A DNA stretch of 50,783 nt from Planctomycetota bacterium (GTDB lineage: Bacteria > Planctomycetota > MHYJ01 > WSZJ01 > JACPWG01). Location: NCBI GenBank assembly GCA_016197205.1, contig JACPWG010000112.1, positions 1-50,783 of the forward strand, written 5' to 3'. A program made the translations under genes and the position numbers. Shown here piece by piece: positions 41,158 to 49,759 of this stretch. Numbering within the stretch: position 1 is the stretch's first letter; every line of letters starts with the position of its first letter. The notes beneath the pieces are model-generated. The model was not told where the DNA came from. It did no database searches and saw nothing but the letters and a program-made list of their open reading frames with translations.

Positions 41158-41769
41158 CTATCGCGCCTCTCCGTTGATCCATTTTTCGACCATCGGCGGC
41201 CGGTAGGCGCGGAGCAGCGACAGCAGGGCGTCCGACGTACCGGCCGCGACGAGGAGTGAGCGGTGGGCCGCGGGCACGAATGCGTGTTCCGTCGCACGGT
41301 CGAGAAAGGCGAGGAGGGGGTCGAAGTAGCCGAGCACGTTCAGGATGCCGCACGCCTTCTGGTGCAGGCCGAGCTGCGACCACGTGAGGACCTCGAAGAG
41401 CTCGTCCAACGTGCCGAGGCCGCCGGGGAGGGTGATGAAGGCGTCCGACAGGTCGTACATGAGACGCTTGCGCTCGTGCATCGAGGCGACCACGTGGAGG
41501 GCGGTGAGTCCTTCGTGCAGGACCTCGCGCGGGAAGAGCGCCTCGGGGATGACGCCGGTCACGCGCCCGCCGGCGGCCAGCGCCGCGTCGGCGACCGCGC
41601 CCATGATGCCGACGCGTGCGCCGCCGTAGACGACCGCGATGCCTTCCCGGGCGAGCCGCTCGCCCAGCTCGCGCGCGGCCGCGGCGAACTCCGGGCGGTC
41701 TCCGACATTCGACCCGCAGAACACGCAGATCGTGCGCGGGCCGTTTCCGGAGGGGTCGGAGGCGGACAT
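41158..41769 (-). CDS. LOG-family (TIGR00730) phosphoribohydrolase
   Basis: A 203-residue protein of the LOG/TIGR00730 Rossmann family. It shows ICVFCGSNVGDRPEF at the start, VYGGARVGIMGAVAD, and the nucleotide-monophosphate hydrolase motif ITLPGGLGTLDELFEVLTW. Characterised members cleave cytokinin riboside 5'-monophosphate or other nucleoside monophosphates to base and ribose phosphate. ATG 41769 follows AGGAGCGAGC. It lies 96 bases from the FAD oxidoreductase gene and could be cotranscribed with it. Confidence 0.93.
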   Translation of the reverse strand: MSASDPSGNGPRTICVFCGSNVGDRPEFAAAARELGERLAREGIAVVYGGARVGIMGAVADAALAAGGRVTGVIPEALFPREVLHEGLTALHVVASMHERKRLMYDLSDAFITLPGGLGTLDELFEVLTWSQLGLHQKACGILNVLGYFDPLLAFLDRATEHAFVPAAHRSLLVAAGTSDALLSLLRAYRPPMVEKWINGEAR

Positions 41770-42368
41770 GCTCGCTCCTGGTGGGCGTGCTTGGGGAAAG
41801 GGAGGTTCGCAGGGTTGCACGGTACCGCGTAGCGGCACGCCGGCCCGGTCGTGAACCCGCTGCCGCGTTGACGAGGTCCGGTCACGATTCCTGGGGGCGC
41901 GGGCCGCCGGCCCGCGCGACCCGGCGCACGACTCCCGACTTGCCGAAACCGGGGTGACCGCGGCGCCCAAGTTCGTCGATGCGGCACGGGGGGGAGCGGC
42001 AAGCCCTCCCGTTCCGGGTCGGTCGCTCGGACTTGCGACCCCGAATCGTGGCACCTCGGCGATTCTATGCGGCAGAGCTGGGTTCGACAAGAGAATGAGG
42101 GCGGGACTCGACTCTTGCGAAGCGGCGTGCCGGGCCGTCTCCCGCGTATCGGCGGGATCGAACCCGGAGATGCACGCCCGCGCGTGAGCACAGGCCGTCG
42201 CGTCCCGACACGGGGGAGCGGGCGAACGCGCGTCGCGTCGCAGCGGAGTGTTCGGTATCCGAACACGAGGTTACGAACTTTCCCGCGCCGAAGCGGGGGT
42301 CGGAGGTGCGCGCTCAACCGCGTCTTTTTCGAAGGGCGTCGGAAGGCAAGGCGTGGCGGGTCGTTATG
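41770..42368. other. Intergenic region without a supported gene
   Basis: Bases 41888-41928 (ctgggggcgcgggccgccgg) are a fragment of repeat R5. Open frames here are antisense or low-complexity and are not supported. Confidence 0.6.
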
Positions 42369-42398
42369 TTGTATGTCACATGATTCAACTGATATAGT
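42369..42398 (+). promoter_or_regulatory. Putative promoter of the 42497 gene
   Basis: TTGTAT (42369-42374), 18 bases, TATAGT (42393-42398) in a distinctly AT-rich island. Confidence 0.5.
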
Positions 42399-42496
42399 TG
42401 TTTTCGGTACGCGCGATGCGAGGATGCGGTGCGTCGCCTTCGAAGAGCATGAGGAAGGGACGGCAGGGAGGACGGATCGGGGAGAAGGGGAGTGAG

Positions 42497-43420
42497 ATGA
42501 AGACGCACTTGGACCAAGTCCGGGAAACGTGGGGCAACCCGGAGACGTATGTGCGGACGGTGTGGGGGCAGGAGGCCGTGTTCGACCTGGAAGGGCGGAG
42601 CTGCCTGATCCATCTCGATCGGCCGGATGCGGAGACGCGGCGCCGGCGGATCGAGGAGGTGCGTGCGCGGCAGGCGGAGCTCGCGGCCGCGGACTGCCCG
42701 CTCTGCCGCGAGATGGCGGAACTGGGTGGGGACGAGGTCTTCGACCGCGAGGAGGTGCAGCCCGGAGACGAGGTCGTCGCGCATGCCGGGGCGGGCGCGC
42801 GCGCGGCGTGCGGGGCGCCCGTGGGGCCGAGTCGGGAGGCTGCCCGAGGCGAGCCGCGGGTGCCGGCCAACGGCGAGGCGGAAGCCGAAGCGTGCGCCGC
42901 GGCTGGGACGTCGCCGCTCGCGACGGAGAGTGTGGATGCCGAGGTGGCCGCGGGACGCGGTTCCCGGCTCCCGGACGCCCAGGAGGAGGACGACGAGGCC
43001 TTCGACACCGGGCCCTGGAGCCGCGCCGGGGTCAGGCTCGACCTCCTCGAGCGCTTCCCGCCCCGGATGGCGCAGTCGGTGCTCCGAACGGTCCTTCGCA
43101 GTCACGTCGAGGAACTCTGTGACGATCTCGCCGGGGCGTGTGCGTTGCGGCCCCGGCTCCTGGAGCTGCGCAAGTCGTTCGAGGACCTGGTCCGGTCCGG
43201 GGAGAAGGCCCCCTCCGGGAACGGCGCGTTCGGGCGACGGGGGCCGTCCGCGGGGATTCGGAAGCTGCGCCGCAGGCTGTTCACGCTTGCGCGGCTCACC
43301 GCGACCTCGGAGTCGGCGATCGAGCGGCTGGTGCCCGAGAAGGTCGCGGACCTTCGGGCGAAGCTCTCGGCCCTCGGGTCGCTGCTGGAGCGGCCGGAGA
43401 CCGCGGAGCTCACCACCTAG
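42497..43420 (+). CDS. Protein of unknown function with a CPLC motif
   Basis: A 307-residue protein with AAGGGGAGTGAG before ATG 42497. Residues 1-45 are aromatic-rich (WGNPETYVRTVWGQEAVF), an Arg/Glu-rich helix follows, and CPLC lies near residue 72. The middle (about 85-165) is Ala/Gly/Glu-rich low complexity. The C-terminal 130 residues are helical and charged (RMAQSVLRTVLRSHVEELCD; LRRRLFTLARLTAT). There is no signal peptide or membrane segment. I do not recognise a family; the composition suggests a cytosolic helical protein with a disordered linker. Confidence 0.6.
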   Translation: MKTHLDQVRETWGNPETYVRTVWGQEAVFDLEGRSCLIHLDRPDAETRRRRIEEVRARQAELAAADCPLCREMAELGGDEVFDREEVQPGDEVVAHAGAGARAACGAPVGPSREAARGEPRVPANGEAEAEACAAAGTSPLATESVDAEVAAGRGSRLPDAQEEDDEAFDTGPWSRAGVRLDLLERFPPRMAQSVLRTVLRSHVEELCDDLAGACALRPRLLELRKSFEDLVRSGEKAPSGNGAFGRRGPSAGIRKLRRRLFTLARLTATSESAIERLVPEKVADLRAKLSALGSLLERPETAELTT

Positions 43421-44046
43421 CGGCCGTCGGCAAACTTGGGACACCGTCGTCCATGTGGTCACGGCGGGTCGCAGCCCATGCGGCCGTTCGCGCGGGCCGG
43501 AGGCCCGCGCCCCGAGGCATCGTGTTTGGACTTCGGTAACCGTCCACGAGCACGTCCATACGAGCAGGGGCGGACCAAACCCTCTCGTCATCTCCTCGGC
43601 CCGGCGGGCGGCGACGCCCGCCGGGCCCCTGCCTCCTTTCGCCGCTCGCAGCCCCTTGACAGCGTTGCGAGGACCGGAGTACAGTTGTCTCCGGTCGCGG
43701 TAGGCCGCGGCCTGCCATGGCGTCTCGGAACCGCGACCGTGAGGGAGCGGCCCCGTCGCGTCCTGGCACGTCCCCGGGTTCGATGTCACCGATGCGCAGG
43801 AGAGGCCTCGTTCAAGTCTTTCGTTGGGGATCGCCGTCGGCCGCCTACCGTAGAGGCGCCCCTTGTGGGCGCGCGCGATGGGCAGCAAGCCGTTCGAGTG
43901 CACGGTGTCGCTGCAAGGGCGGGCACCCGTGTTCATCGTTTGCCGCCCGACTTCCATCCGCCAACCCGTGCTGCGGAAGCCCGCGACGCGCGAACTTCGT
44001 TCCCGCTCTCCCCCCTTCCGCACCCGACCCTCGTAAGGATGCGAAC
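43421..44046. other. Long repeat-rich leader upstream of the hydratase gene
   Basis: A promoter-like TTGACA (43656-43661), 18 bases, TACAGT (43680-43685) lies about 360 bases before the start codon. Between them are a palindromic repeat (R10, 43724-43753, inverted at 50030-50058) and R7 copy b (43838-43935). A fragment of R5 lies at 43490-43525. No coding region is supported. Confidence 0.6.
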
Positions 44047-44877
44047 ATGCCCGCGCCGGATGCCGTACCCGCGCCTGCCGACGAGCTGCGTTCGCCGGGC
44101 GTGCGTCTCTCCTTCGACGGGCCCTGCGCCCGGATCACGCTCGCCCGCCCCCCGCTGCACATCCTGGACATGGACACCATCACCGACCTTGCCGGCGCCC
44201 TGGCGGTCGTCGAGGGGCGCGGCGACGTCGCGGTCCTCGTGCTGGACGCCGATGGGGAGCGCGCCTTCTCCGCCGGGGTGGACATCCGCGAGCACACGCC
44301 AGACCGGATTCCGGGCATGCTCGACGGCTTCCACGGGGCGATCCGCGGCCTCCTCGCCCTGCCCTGCGTGAGCGTCGCGGTCGTGCAGGCGGCCGCGCTC
44401 GGCGGCGGCTGCGAACTGGCCATGGCCTGCGACCTCGTCCTTGCGGCCGAGGAGGCGAAGTTCGGCCAACCGGAGATCGACGTGGGGTGCTACCCGCCCG
44501 TGGCGGCGGTCCTGCTCCCGCGCCTGGTCGGGCCCAAGGCCGCCGCGGAGCTGGTTCTCGCCGGGAGGCCCATTTCCGCCCGGCGCGCCTTCGAGCTGGG
44601 GCTCGCCAACCGGGTCGTGCCGCGTGCGGAGCTGCGGCAGGCCGTGGACGAGCTTTGCCAAGTGCTGTTGTCGAAGAGCCCGGCAGTCCTGCGCCTGACG
44701 CGGCAAGCCCTTCGCGCGGGGAGGGAGGGGGACGTGGAGTCGGCCCTGCAGGCCACCGAGAGGCTCTATCTCGAGGAGCTGGCAACCTGCCCCGATATGG
44801 CCGAGGGGGTGAGGGCCTTCCTCGAGAAGCGCCCTCCCGTTTGGGAGGTCCCGCGGCGGCCCGGGCAGGCGCAGTGA
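44047..44877 (+). CDS. Enoyl-CoA hydratase/isomerase, cyclohexa-1,5-dienecarbonyl-CoA hydratase-like
   Basis: A 276-residue crotonase-fold enzyme. The oxyanion-hole motifs are AFSAGVDIREHTPDRIPGML and AALGGGCELAMACDLVLA. The sequence EHTPDRIPGMLDGFHG and the ending FLEKRPPVW are features of cyclohexa-1,5-diene-1-carbonyl-CoA hydratase (Dch/BamR), which hydrates the ring-reduced benzoyl-CoA product. No benzoyl-CoA reductase or other ring-cleavage gene is present in the window, so that substrate is only a family-based suggestion. ATG 44047 follows AAGGATG. It is translationally coupled (GTGA) to the next methyltransferase gene. Confidence 0.85.
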   Translation: MPAPDAVPAPADELRSPGVRLSFDGPCARITLARPPLHILDMDTITDLAGALAVVEGRGDVAVLVLDADGERAFSAGVDIREHTPDRIPGMLDGFHGAIRGLLALPCVSVAVVQAAALGGGCELAMACDLVLAAEEAKFGQPEIDVGCYPPVAAVLLPRLVGPKAAAELVLAGRPISARRAFELGLANRVVPRAELRQAVDELCQVLLSKSPAVLRLTRQALRAGREGDVESALQATERLYLEELATCPDMAEGVRAFLEKRPPVWEVPRRPGQAQ

Positions 44878-45746
44878 CCGACCGACTGCCGCCGGACCTC
44901 TTCGGGAGGGACTACCTCCACTTCTACCGCCCGGTGCTGACCGCGGAGCGCACGCGTCGCGAAGTGGCCTTCGTGGAGCGGGTCCTGGCGCTGGCGCCCG
45001 GCGCGCGCGTGCTGGACCTCTGCTGCGGTCACGGCCGGCACGCCCTCGAGCTGGCGCGTCGCGGCTACGACGTGACCGGCATCGACCTCTCGGCCCCCGC
45101 GCTCGAGCTGGCGCGCAAGGCGGCGCGCGAAGCGCGCGGAAGCGGGCGGTCCCGCTCGCAAGACGGAGCCCGCGTCGGGCCGCGGGGCGCGCGGCGAGAC
45201 GGGTCGGGGGCAGGCTCGAGCTCGCCCCCGCGGCGTGGCGCCCCGCTACGCGTCCGCTTCGTGCGCGGCGACATGCGCCGGCTCGAGCGAGCCGGGGAGT
45301 TCGACGCCGCGCTCAATTTGTTCTCGAGTTTCGGCTATTTCGACGACGCGACCAACGCGGACATCCTGCGCCGGCTGTTCGCCGCGCTCCGCCCCGGCGG
45401 ACGCCTGCTGCTCGAAGTTCGCAATCGGGAGGCGTGGCTCCGCGCCCCGCGCCCGGTCTTCTTCCGCGAGGTCGGGCGCTCCTTCTTCGTCGACCTGAGC
45501 GAGTTCGACCCGCGGGAGGGCCGCTTGCACGTTCGTCGGCTGTTCGTCCGCGGCGCGCGGCGCAGGGAAGTCCGCCTCTCCTTCCGCCTCTACGCCTGGA
45601 CCGAGCTGCGCGACCTGCTGCTTCGGCTCGGCTTCGAGGCGCCCGAAGTCTGGGGAGGCTACGGTACGGCCTATGCGCTCGACGCCGACCGGATGCTCGT
45701 GGCCGCCCGCCGCCCGAAAGGCGAACGTTCGCCTCGGAGACGCTGA
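44874..45746 (+). CDS. Class I SAM-dependent methyltransferase
   Basis: A 290-residue methyltransferase starting at GTG 44874 inside the stop region of the preceding gene. Motif I is VLDLCCGHGRHALELARRG (about residues 44-62), followed by GIDLSAPALELA and, later, FDAALNLFSSFGYF and LRPGGRLLLEVRN. Between the acidic loop and the next strand lies an insertion of about 35 residues rich in Arg, Gly and Ser (residues about 88-122), not expected in the fold core. The substrate is unknown. Confidence 0.87.
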   Translation: MTDRLPPDLFGRDYLHFYRPVLTAERTRREVAFVERVLALAPGARVLDLCCGHGRHALELARRGYDVTGIDLSAPALELARKAAREARGSGRSRSQDGARVGPRGARRDGSGAGSSSPPRRGAPLRVRFVRGDMRRLERAGEFDAALNLFSSFGYFDDATNADILRRLFAALRPGGRLLLEVRNREAWLRAPRPVFFREVGRSFFVDLSEFDPREGRLHVRRLFVRGARRREVRLSFRLYAWTELRDLLLRLGFEAPEVWGGYGTAYALDADRMLVAARRPKGERSPRRR

Positions 45747-45825
45747 GACCCGGAGGCTGCAGGGAACGTTTTCACGGGCTCCTCCTCTCCGTGCCGCCTC
45801 CGGGACTCCGTGCTGCCGGGGCGAA

Positions 45826-45959
45826 GCGCCCGCGCAAGAAGTACTTTGCATTTTCGTGGATCGACCGATGCCTGGGGGCGCGGGCCTCCGGCCCGCGCAG
45901 CGCGGCCCAGAGGGCGGCGCCCCCAGGAGCCTGGAGGTCTGAGTCCGCGCAGTCACTTT
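45826..45959 (+). repeat. Repeat family R5, copy b
   Basis: Inverted match to 23688-23823, including the palindrome ctgggggcgcgggcctccgg and the flanking gcgcgggcgc at 45960-45971. It separates the methyltransferase and the transferase gene. Confidence 0.9.
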
Positions 45960-46020
45960 TGCGCGGGCGCGAAGCGCTTTTGCGCTGGACGAGGCATCGA
46001 AAAAAAAGGATCAGCCCTCG

Positions 46021-46722
46021 ATGCGCACCTCGTTCCAGGGGTTCGTACCCTCGGGCCCCTGTCCCTACTTCACCGATCGCGAGTGGGCGCAGGACGTGTT
46101 CGTCGTCGCGCAAATGACGCCGGCGGAGTACGTCCTCCTGCTCGACCGCGGTTTCCGGCGCAGCGGGCGGTGGATCTATCGGCCGCGGTGCGCGGGGTGC
46201 CGGGAGTGCCGCCCGCTGCGGATCCCGACGGCGCGTTTCGTCCCCTCGCGCACGCAGAAGCGCATCCTGCGGCTGAACGCCGACCTGGTCGTCGCGGTCG
46301 CCCCTCCCCGTTTCGACGCCGAGCGCCTCGAGTTGCACAACCGGTACGTGGCCGAGCGGCACGACCATGCGCCGATGGACGCCCGCGCTTACCGCGAGTA
46401 CTTCCTCGATTCGCCGGTGCCGAGCCGCGAGCTCACCTATCGGCTCGACGGCCGGCTCGTCGGCCTCGCCCTCCTCGACGACCTCGGCACGATCCAGTCC
46501 GCCGTCTACACCTTCTACGACTCCGCCCTCCCGCGCCGCAGCCTCGGCACCTTCAGCATCCTCTGGGAGCTGGGCCACGCCCTCCGCTCCGGCGCCCAGT
46601 GGTTGCACCTCGGCTTCCACGTCCAGGGCTCGGAGAAAATGATGTACAAGTCGAATTTCCGCCCCTGCGAGAAGCTCGGCGTGGACGGGCAATGGGCGCT
46701 CCATCGCGAGGCCGAGGCGTGA
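46021..46722 (+). CDS. bpt: Arginyl/leucyl-tRNA-protein transferase (Ate1/Bpt family)
   Basis: A 233-residue protein of the Ate1/Bpt family, which transfers an amino acid from aminoacyl-tRNA to the N-terminus of acidic proteins for N-degron degradation. It has the N-terminal CPYF, the paired RPRCAGCRECRPLRIP cysteine motif, and the GNAT-like core (RLVGLALLDDLG, VYTFYDSALPRRSLGTFSIL, LGFHVQGSEKMMYKSNFRPC). The start is ATG 46021 with AAGGAT 12 bases upstream. No aat gene (leucyl/phenylalanyl transferase) or clpS is adjacent. Confidence 0.9.
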   Translation: MRTSFQGFVPSGPCPYFTDREWAQDVFVVAQMTPAEYVLLLDRGFRRSGRWIYRPRCAGCRECRPLRIPTARFVPSRTQKRILRLNADLVVAVAPPRFDAERLELHNRYVAERHDHAPMDARAYREYFLDSPVPSRELTYRLDGRLVGLALLDDLGTIQSAVYTFYDSALPRRSLGTFSILWELGHALRSGAQWLHLGFHVQGSEKMMYKSNFRPCEKLGVDGQWALHREAEA

Positions 46723-46734
46723 CGGGGCGGTCGG

Positions 46735-46850
46735 CGCCCGCGCAAGAATTACCTTACATGTCCGTGGATCGACCGATGCCTGGGGGCGCGGGCCACCCGC
46801 CCCCGCACCGCCGCCCCGGGGGCCGCCCCCCCCCGAGCCTCGCACGGTTC
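46735..46850 (+). repeat. Repeat family R5, copy c (degraded)
   Basis: Begins like copy b (gcaagaattac, gtggatcgaccgatgcctgg) but the inner palindrome has diverged into a run of C and G. Confidence 0.75.
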
Positions 46851-46917
46851 TCCCGAAACACCACAACGAACACCCTCGCCGCCGCGAACAGCTGCCGCCC
46901 GGTGGCGAACAGCACGA

Positions 46918-48921
46918 TCAGCCAGGCGCACCAGGCGAGCTACGCGACGGTGATCTCCACGCGCCAGGCGGGCACGAGTCGAGGAAGGTCAGGGTCGGAG
47001 ACTTGTCGGGGTTCACGCGGACGCCGAACCCCTTCTCCGGGTCCTGACTCTCGGCCGCGATGCGATAGCCGATCGCGACGTGGTTCCTGCGCCGCGCGGC
47101 AGCCACCACCGTGTAGAAATTCACCGGCACGCCGAGCTTGACGTAATCCCCCGCCGGCTTGACGAAGATCTCGCAGCCCTCCGGGTGGAAGATGTCGTCG
47201 AAGACCCCGTAGAGGAAACGGTTCTCCGAAACCTGGGTCATGAGCAGGCTGATCAGCCGTTCGCTCACGATGAAGTCGTCGGCCTGGGTGACCTGGGCGA
47301 GCCGGCGATTGCGGACGTCGAGCATCTCGCTCACGATGGAGAAGCCGGTCTTCGTGCGAGTCTGGATGTCGCGCAGGTGGAGGAGGGTGACGAGGGTGCG
47401 CGCATCCGCGCGCTGGGCGTCGAGCGTGTCGGAGTAGCAGAGCACGATGACGTGATCGAACGTCTGCGGCCGGATCCGGTCGAGCGTGGGGCGGTCGGTC
47501 GTGTCGCCCATTTCGAAGCTGACCCGCTGGCGCTTCAGGTTCGCGCACCGCTCGGCGACCGCCTTTCCGGGCTCCGGAGTGTCGGCCACGACGTGGACCT
47601 CGGAGCCCGGAGCGACGTAGTGGTCGAGCTCGTTGATGATGATGGGCGCGCACCGGTTCCACCCGAGGACCAGGGCGCGCTCCGGCTGCTGGAGGCTCGG
47701 CGGGGCCTCCTGAAAGGCGCTCGCGTCGATCGGAATGTGGCCCTTCCCCGACAGGCGGACCGTGTCGTCGTCCTCCGAGATCGCGATCACCTTGTCCCCC
47801 TTCGCGATCAGCGTCCCCATGGCCGGGTTCATGGACAGCCGGCCGTCCGCGAACTGCAGCCCGATCACGCACGAGTCCTCGTACATGACCAGGGCCTCGG
47901 CGAAGGTCCTCCCGACGAGTCCGGGCTCTTCCTGGAAATACAGTTCGTCCCCGCCGAAGTCGAGCAGCTCGGTGTAGACGATCGAAAGGCCCGATTGCCG
48001 GGAGGTCTGCGCCAGCACGCGGGAGATCACCTCCGAGGTCTCGATGAACTGGACCTCGGTCCCGCCGACCAGTCGCGCCGCGGCCATGTTCCGCGAGTCG
48101 TGGATCTCCGCGACGATGTGGTAGGGCGCCTTGCGCCGGCTCGGGTTGTTCGTGATGGCCAGGATCGTCTTGATGACTTGCGGGTCCGGGTCGTCCGTTT
48201 CCGGGGAGAGGACGATGATCGACTTGGAGCCCGGCAGGTTCAGGATGTCGAGGTCGGTGATGTCGATGGGGTTCCCCTTGCGGCAAACCACGCGCGTGTT
48301 CGCGGTCGAAGGGACGCGCTGGCGGAGCAGGTCCTCCATCTCGACTTTGTCCGTCTCGGACATGATCACCACGCAGCCGTGCTTCTGGTTCTGGTTCGCC
48401 ATCACCAATTCGCTGACGATGGTGAAGACCTGCTCCGACCACCCGAGGATCACCGTGTGGTTGGTTTCGACCACCAGGGACCGGCCCTTGCGCAACTGCT
48501 CGACCTTTGCCCCCACGCCGGCGGTCAGCACGCCGATCAGCGTGCTGACGATGAAAATCCCGCCGAGCGTGACTGTCAGCATCGCTCCGAGGAAGAGGGC
48601 CGAGCCGGAGTCGGGGCCCATGGTGCCCGGATCGAGCGTGCGCAGGAGGCTCATCCAGAGGAGCTCGCTCATGGCGTATCTCGACGGCTCGGCGTGCGCA
48701 TGCGCCCCGCCCGGCGCGGCGACGCCCGGCGCCTCGGCGGACCCGGGCCCCTCGGGCAACGGCGCCTCTTTCAGGGGGGCGAGCAGCCAGACAAACAGGG
48801 AAGTGGAGAGGATGAGAAGCGCGGACAGCGCGGCGAGCCAGCCGATGAGCGCGATCGGCCCCTTCGACATCGTGTTGTCGAACTTGTATCGGAGTCGTTG
48901 GGCCAACGTGAATTGACGCAT
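46918..48921 (-). CDS. CASTOR/POLLUX-type ion channel (RCK/TrkA-N domains)
   Basis: A 667-residue membrane protein. The N-terminus RLRYKFDNTMSKGPIALIGW is the characteristic start of CASTOR/POLLUX/SYM8 homologues. Hydrophobic helices near 22-48 and 110-133 flank a pore-loop-like segment (SLLRTLDPGTMGPDSG). Two RCK-like Rossmann regulatory domains follow: TVILGWSEQVFTIVSELV and ALVLGWNRCAPIIINEL start their nucleotide-binding folds. Plant homologues conduct K+ or Ca2+; bacterial ones are mostly uncharacterised. ATG 48921 follows TAGGAGAG. The last residues after LTFLDS are low-complexity, and another frame continues more plausibly (VPAWRVEITVA), so the C-terminus may be altered by a frameshift. 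Confidence 0.85.
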   Translation of the reverse strand: MRQFTLAQRLRYKFDNTMSKGPIALIGWLAALSALLILSTSLFVWLLAPLKEAPLPEGPGSAEAPGVAAPGGAHAHAEPSRYAMSELLWMSLLRTLDPGTMGPDSGSALFLGAMLTVTLGGIFIVSTLIGVLTAGVGAKVEQLRKGRSLVVETNHTVILGWSEQVFTIVSELVMANQNQKHGCVVIMSETDKVEMEDLLRQRVPSTANTRVVCRKGNPIDITDLDILNLPGSKSIIVLSPETDDPDPQVIKTILAITNNPSRRKAPYHIVAEIHDSRNMAAARLVGGTEVQFIETSEVISRVLAQTSRQSGLSIVYTELLDFGGDELYFQEEPGLVGRTFAEALVMYEDSCVIGLQFADGRLSMNPAMGTLIAKGDKVIAISEDDDTVRLSGKGHIPIDASAFQEAPPSLQQPERALVLGWNRCAPIIINELDHYVAPGSEVHVVADTPEPGKAVAERCANLKRQRVSFEMGDTTDRPTLDRIRPQTFDHVIVLCYSDTLDAQRADARTLVTLLHLRDIQTRTKTGFSIVSEMLDVRNRRLAQVTQADDFIVSERLISLLMTQVSENRFLYGVFDDIFHPEGCEIFVKPAGDYVKLGVPVNFYTVVAAARRRNHVAIGYRIAAESQDPEKGFGVRVNPDKSPTLTFLDSCPPGAWRSPSRSSPGAPG

Positions 48922-48985
48922 GCGTCTCTCCTACGAGGTGCAGGGCCTTGACCGGGGCCCCGCCTGGGAGCTATCCTGGGCCGTC

Positions 48986-49759
48986 ATGACTTCCACCGGA
49001 CCGACCGACTACGAGGCCGTCGCCTCCGGGTACGACCGCTGCCCGATCCGTTGGGAGCGCGGTCCCGACCCGGACCTGGCGCCGCTCCTCGGGCGGCGAC
49101 AGGGACCGGCGCGCGCGCTGGAGCTGGCCTGCGGCACGGGCATTCAACTTTCCAGGAACGAACGCGCCTGGGGGGGCGATGCGCTTGCGACCTTCGGGCT
49201 CGACCGTTCCCGCGGCATGCTGGCCGAGGCGCGCCGGCGGCTTGCCCGAAGCCTCCTCTGCAGGGGGGACGGCACGCGGCTGCCCTTCAAGCCCGCGCTC
49301 TTCGACTACGTTTCTTGCCAGTTCGCAGGCCACCACGTTCGCCCGTTCTCCGCGCTCGCGTCGGAGGCGGCGCGGGTGCTGCGTCCTGGCGGCCGGTTCG
49401 TCCTCTGGAACGTCGATCCCTGGGCCGTCGAGGACCCGTGGTTCTATCGCTGGGTCCCCGAGGCGCGCGCGATCGACGAAGGGCGCTTCCTCCCGGTCGA
49501 GGCCCAGGTCCGGACGCTCGAGCAGGCGGGTTTCACCGTCGCCCTGCGCCGGGCCGCGCGCGAAGAGCGACTGAGCGGCGACGAGCAGATCGCGCTCCTG
49601 GCCGACCGCGCGACCTTTTCCCAGCTCTCCATGCTCCCGGACACGGTCTACCGGCAACGCCTGGACGAGGCACGCCGGGCGCTGGCCGGTCAGCGCGAAC
49701 CTCGCCTCCTCGAGGGGCTGCCGCTCGTCTGGCTCGTCGCGGACCGGCCGGGCGCCTGA
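48986..49759 (+). CDS. Class I SAM-dependent methyltransferase (domain 11 type)
   Basis: A 257-residue methyltransferase. Motif I is ALELACGTGIQLSRNER (about 44-60), followed by GLDRSRGMLAEARRRLA, GDGTRLPFKPALFDYVSCQF and AARVLRPGGRFVLWN. ATG 48986 is used although the ribosome site is weak; ATG 48920 in the same frame overlaps the divergent channel start. The divergent arrangement suggests a shared regulatory region. The substrate is unknown. Confidence 0.82.
   Translation: MTSTGPTDYEAVASGYDRCPIRWERGPDPDLAPLLGRRQGPARALELACGTGIQLSRNERAWGGDALATFGLDRSRGMLAEARRRLARSLLCRGDGTRLPFKPALFDYVSCQFAGHHVRPFSALASEAARVLRPGGRFVLWNVDPWAVEDPWFYRWVPEARAIDEGRFLPVEAQVRTLEQAGFTVALRRAAREERLSGDEQIALLADRATFSQLSMLPDTVYRQRLDEARRALAGQREPRLLEGLPLVWLVADRPGA

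Noticed and set aside
46845..46940. Separate small membrane protein on the minus strand
   Set aside because: The hydrophobic reading has no start codon or ribosome site, is interrupted by a TAG and merges into degraded repeat R5.
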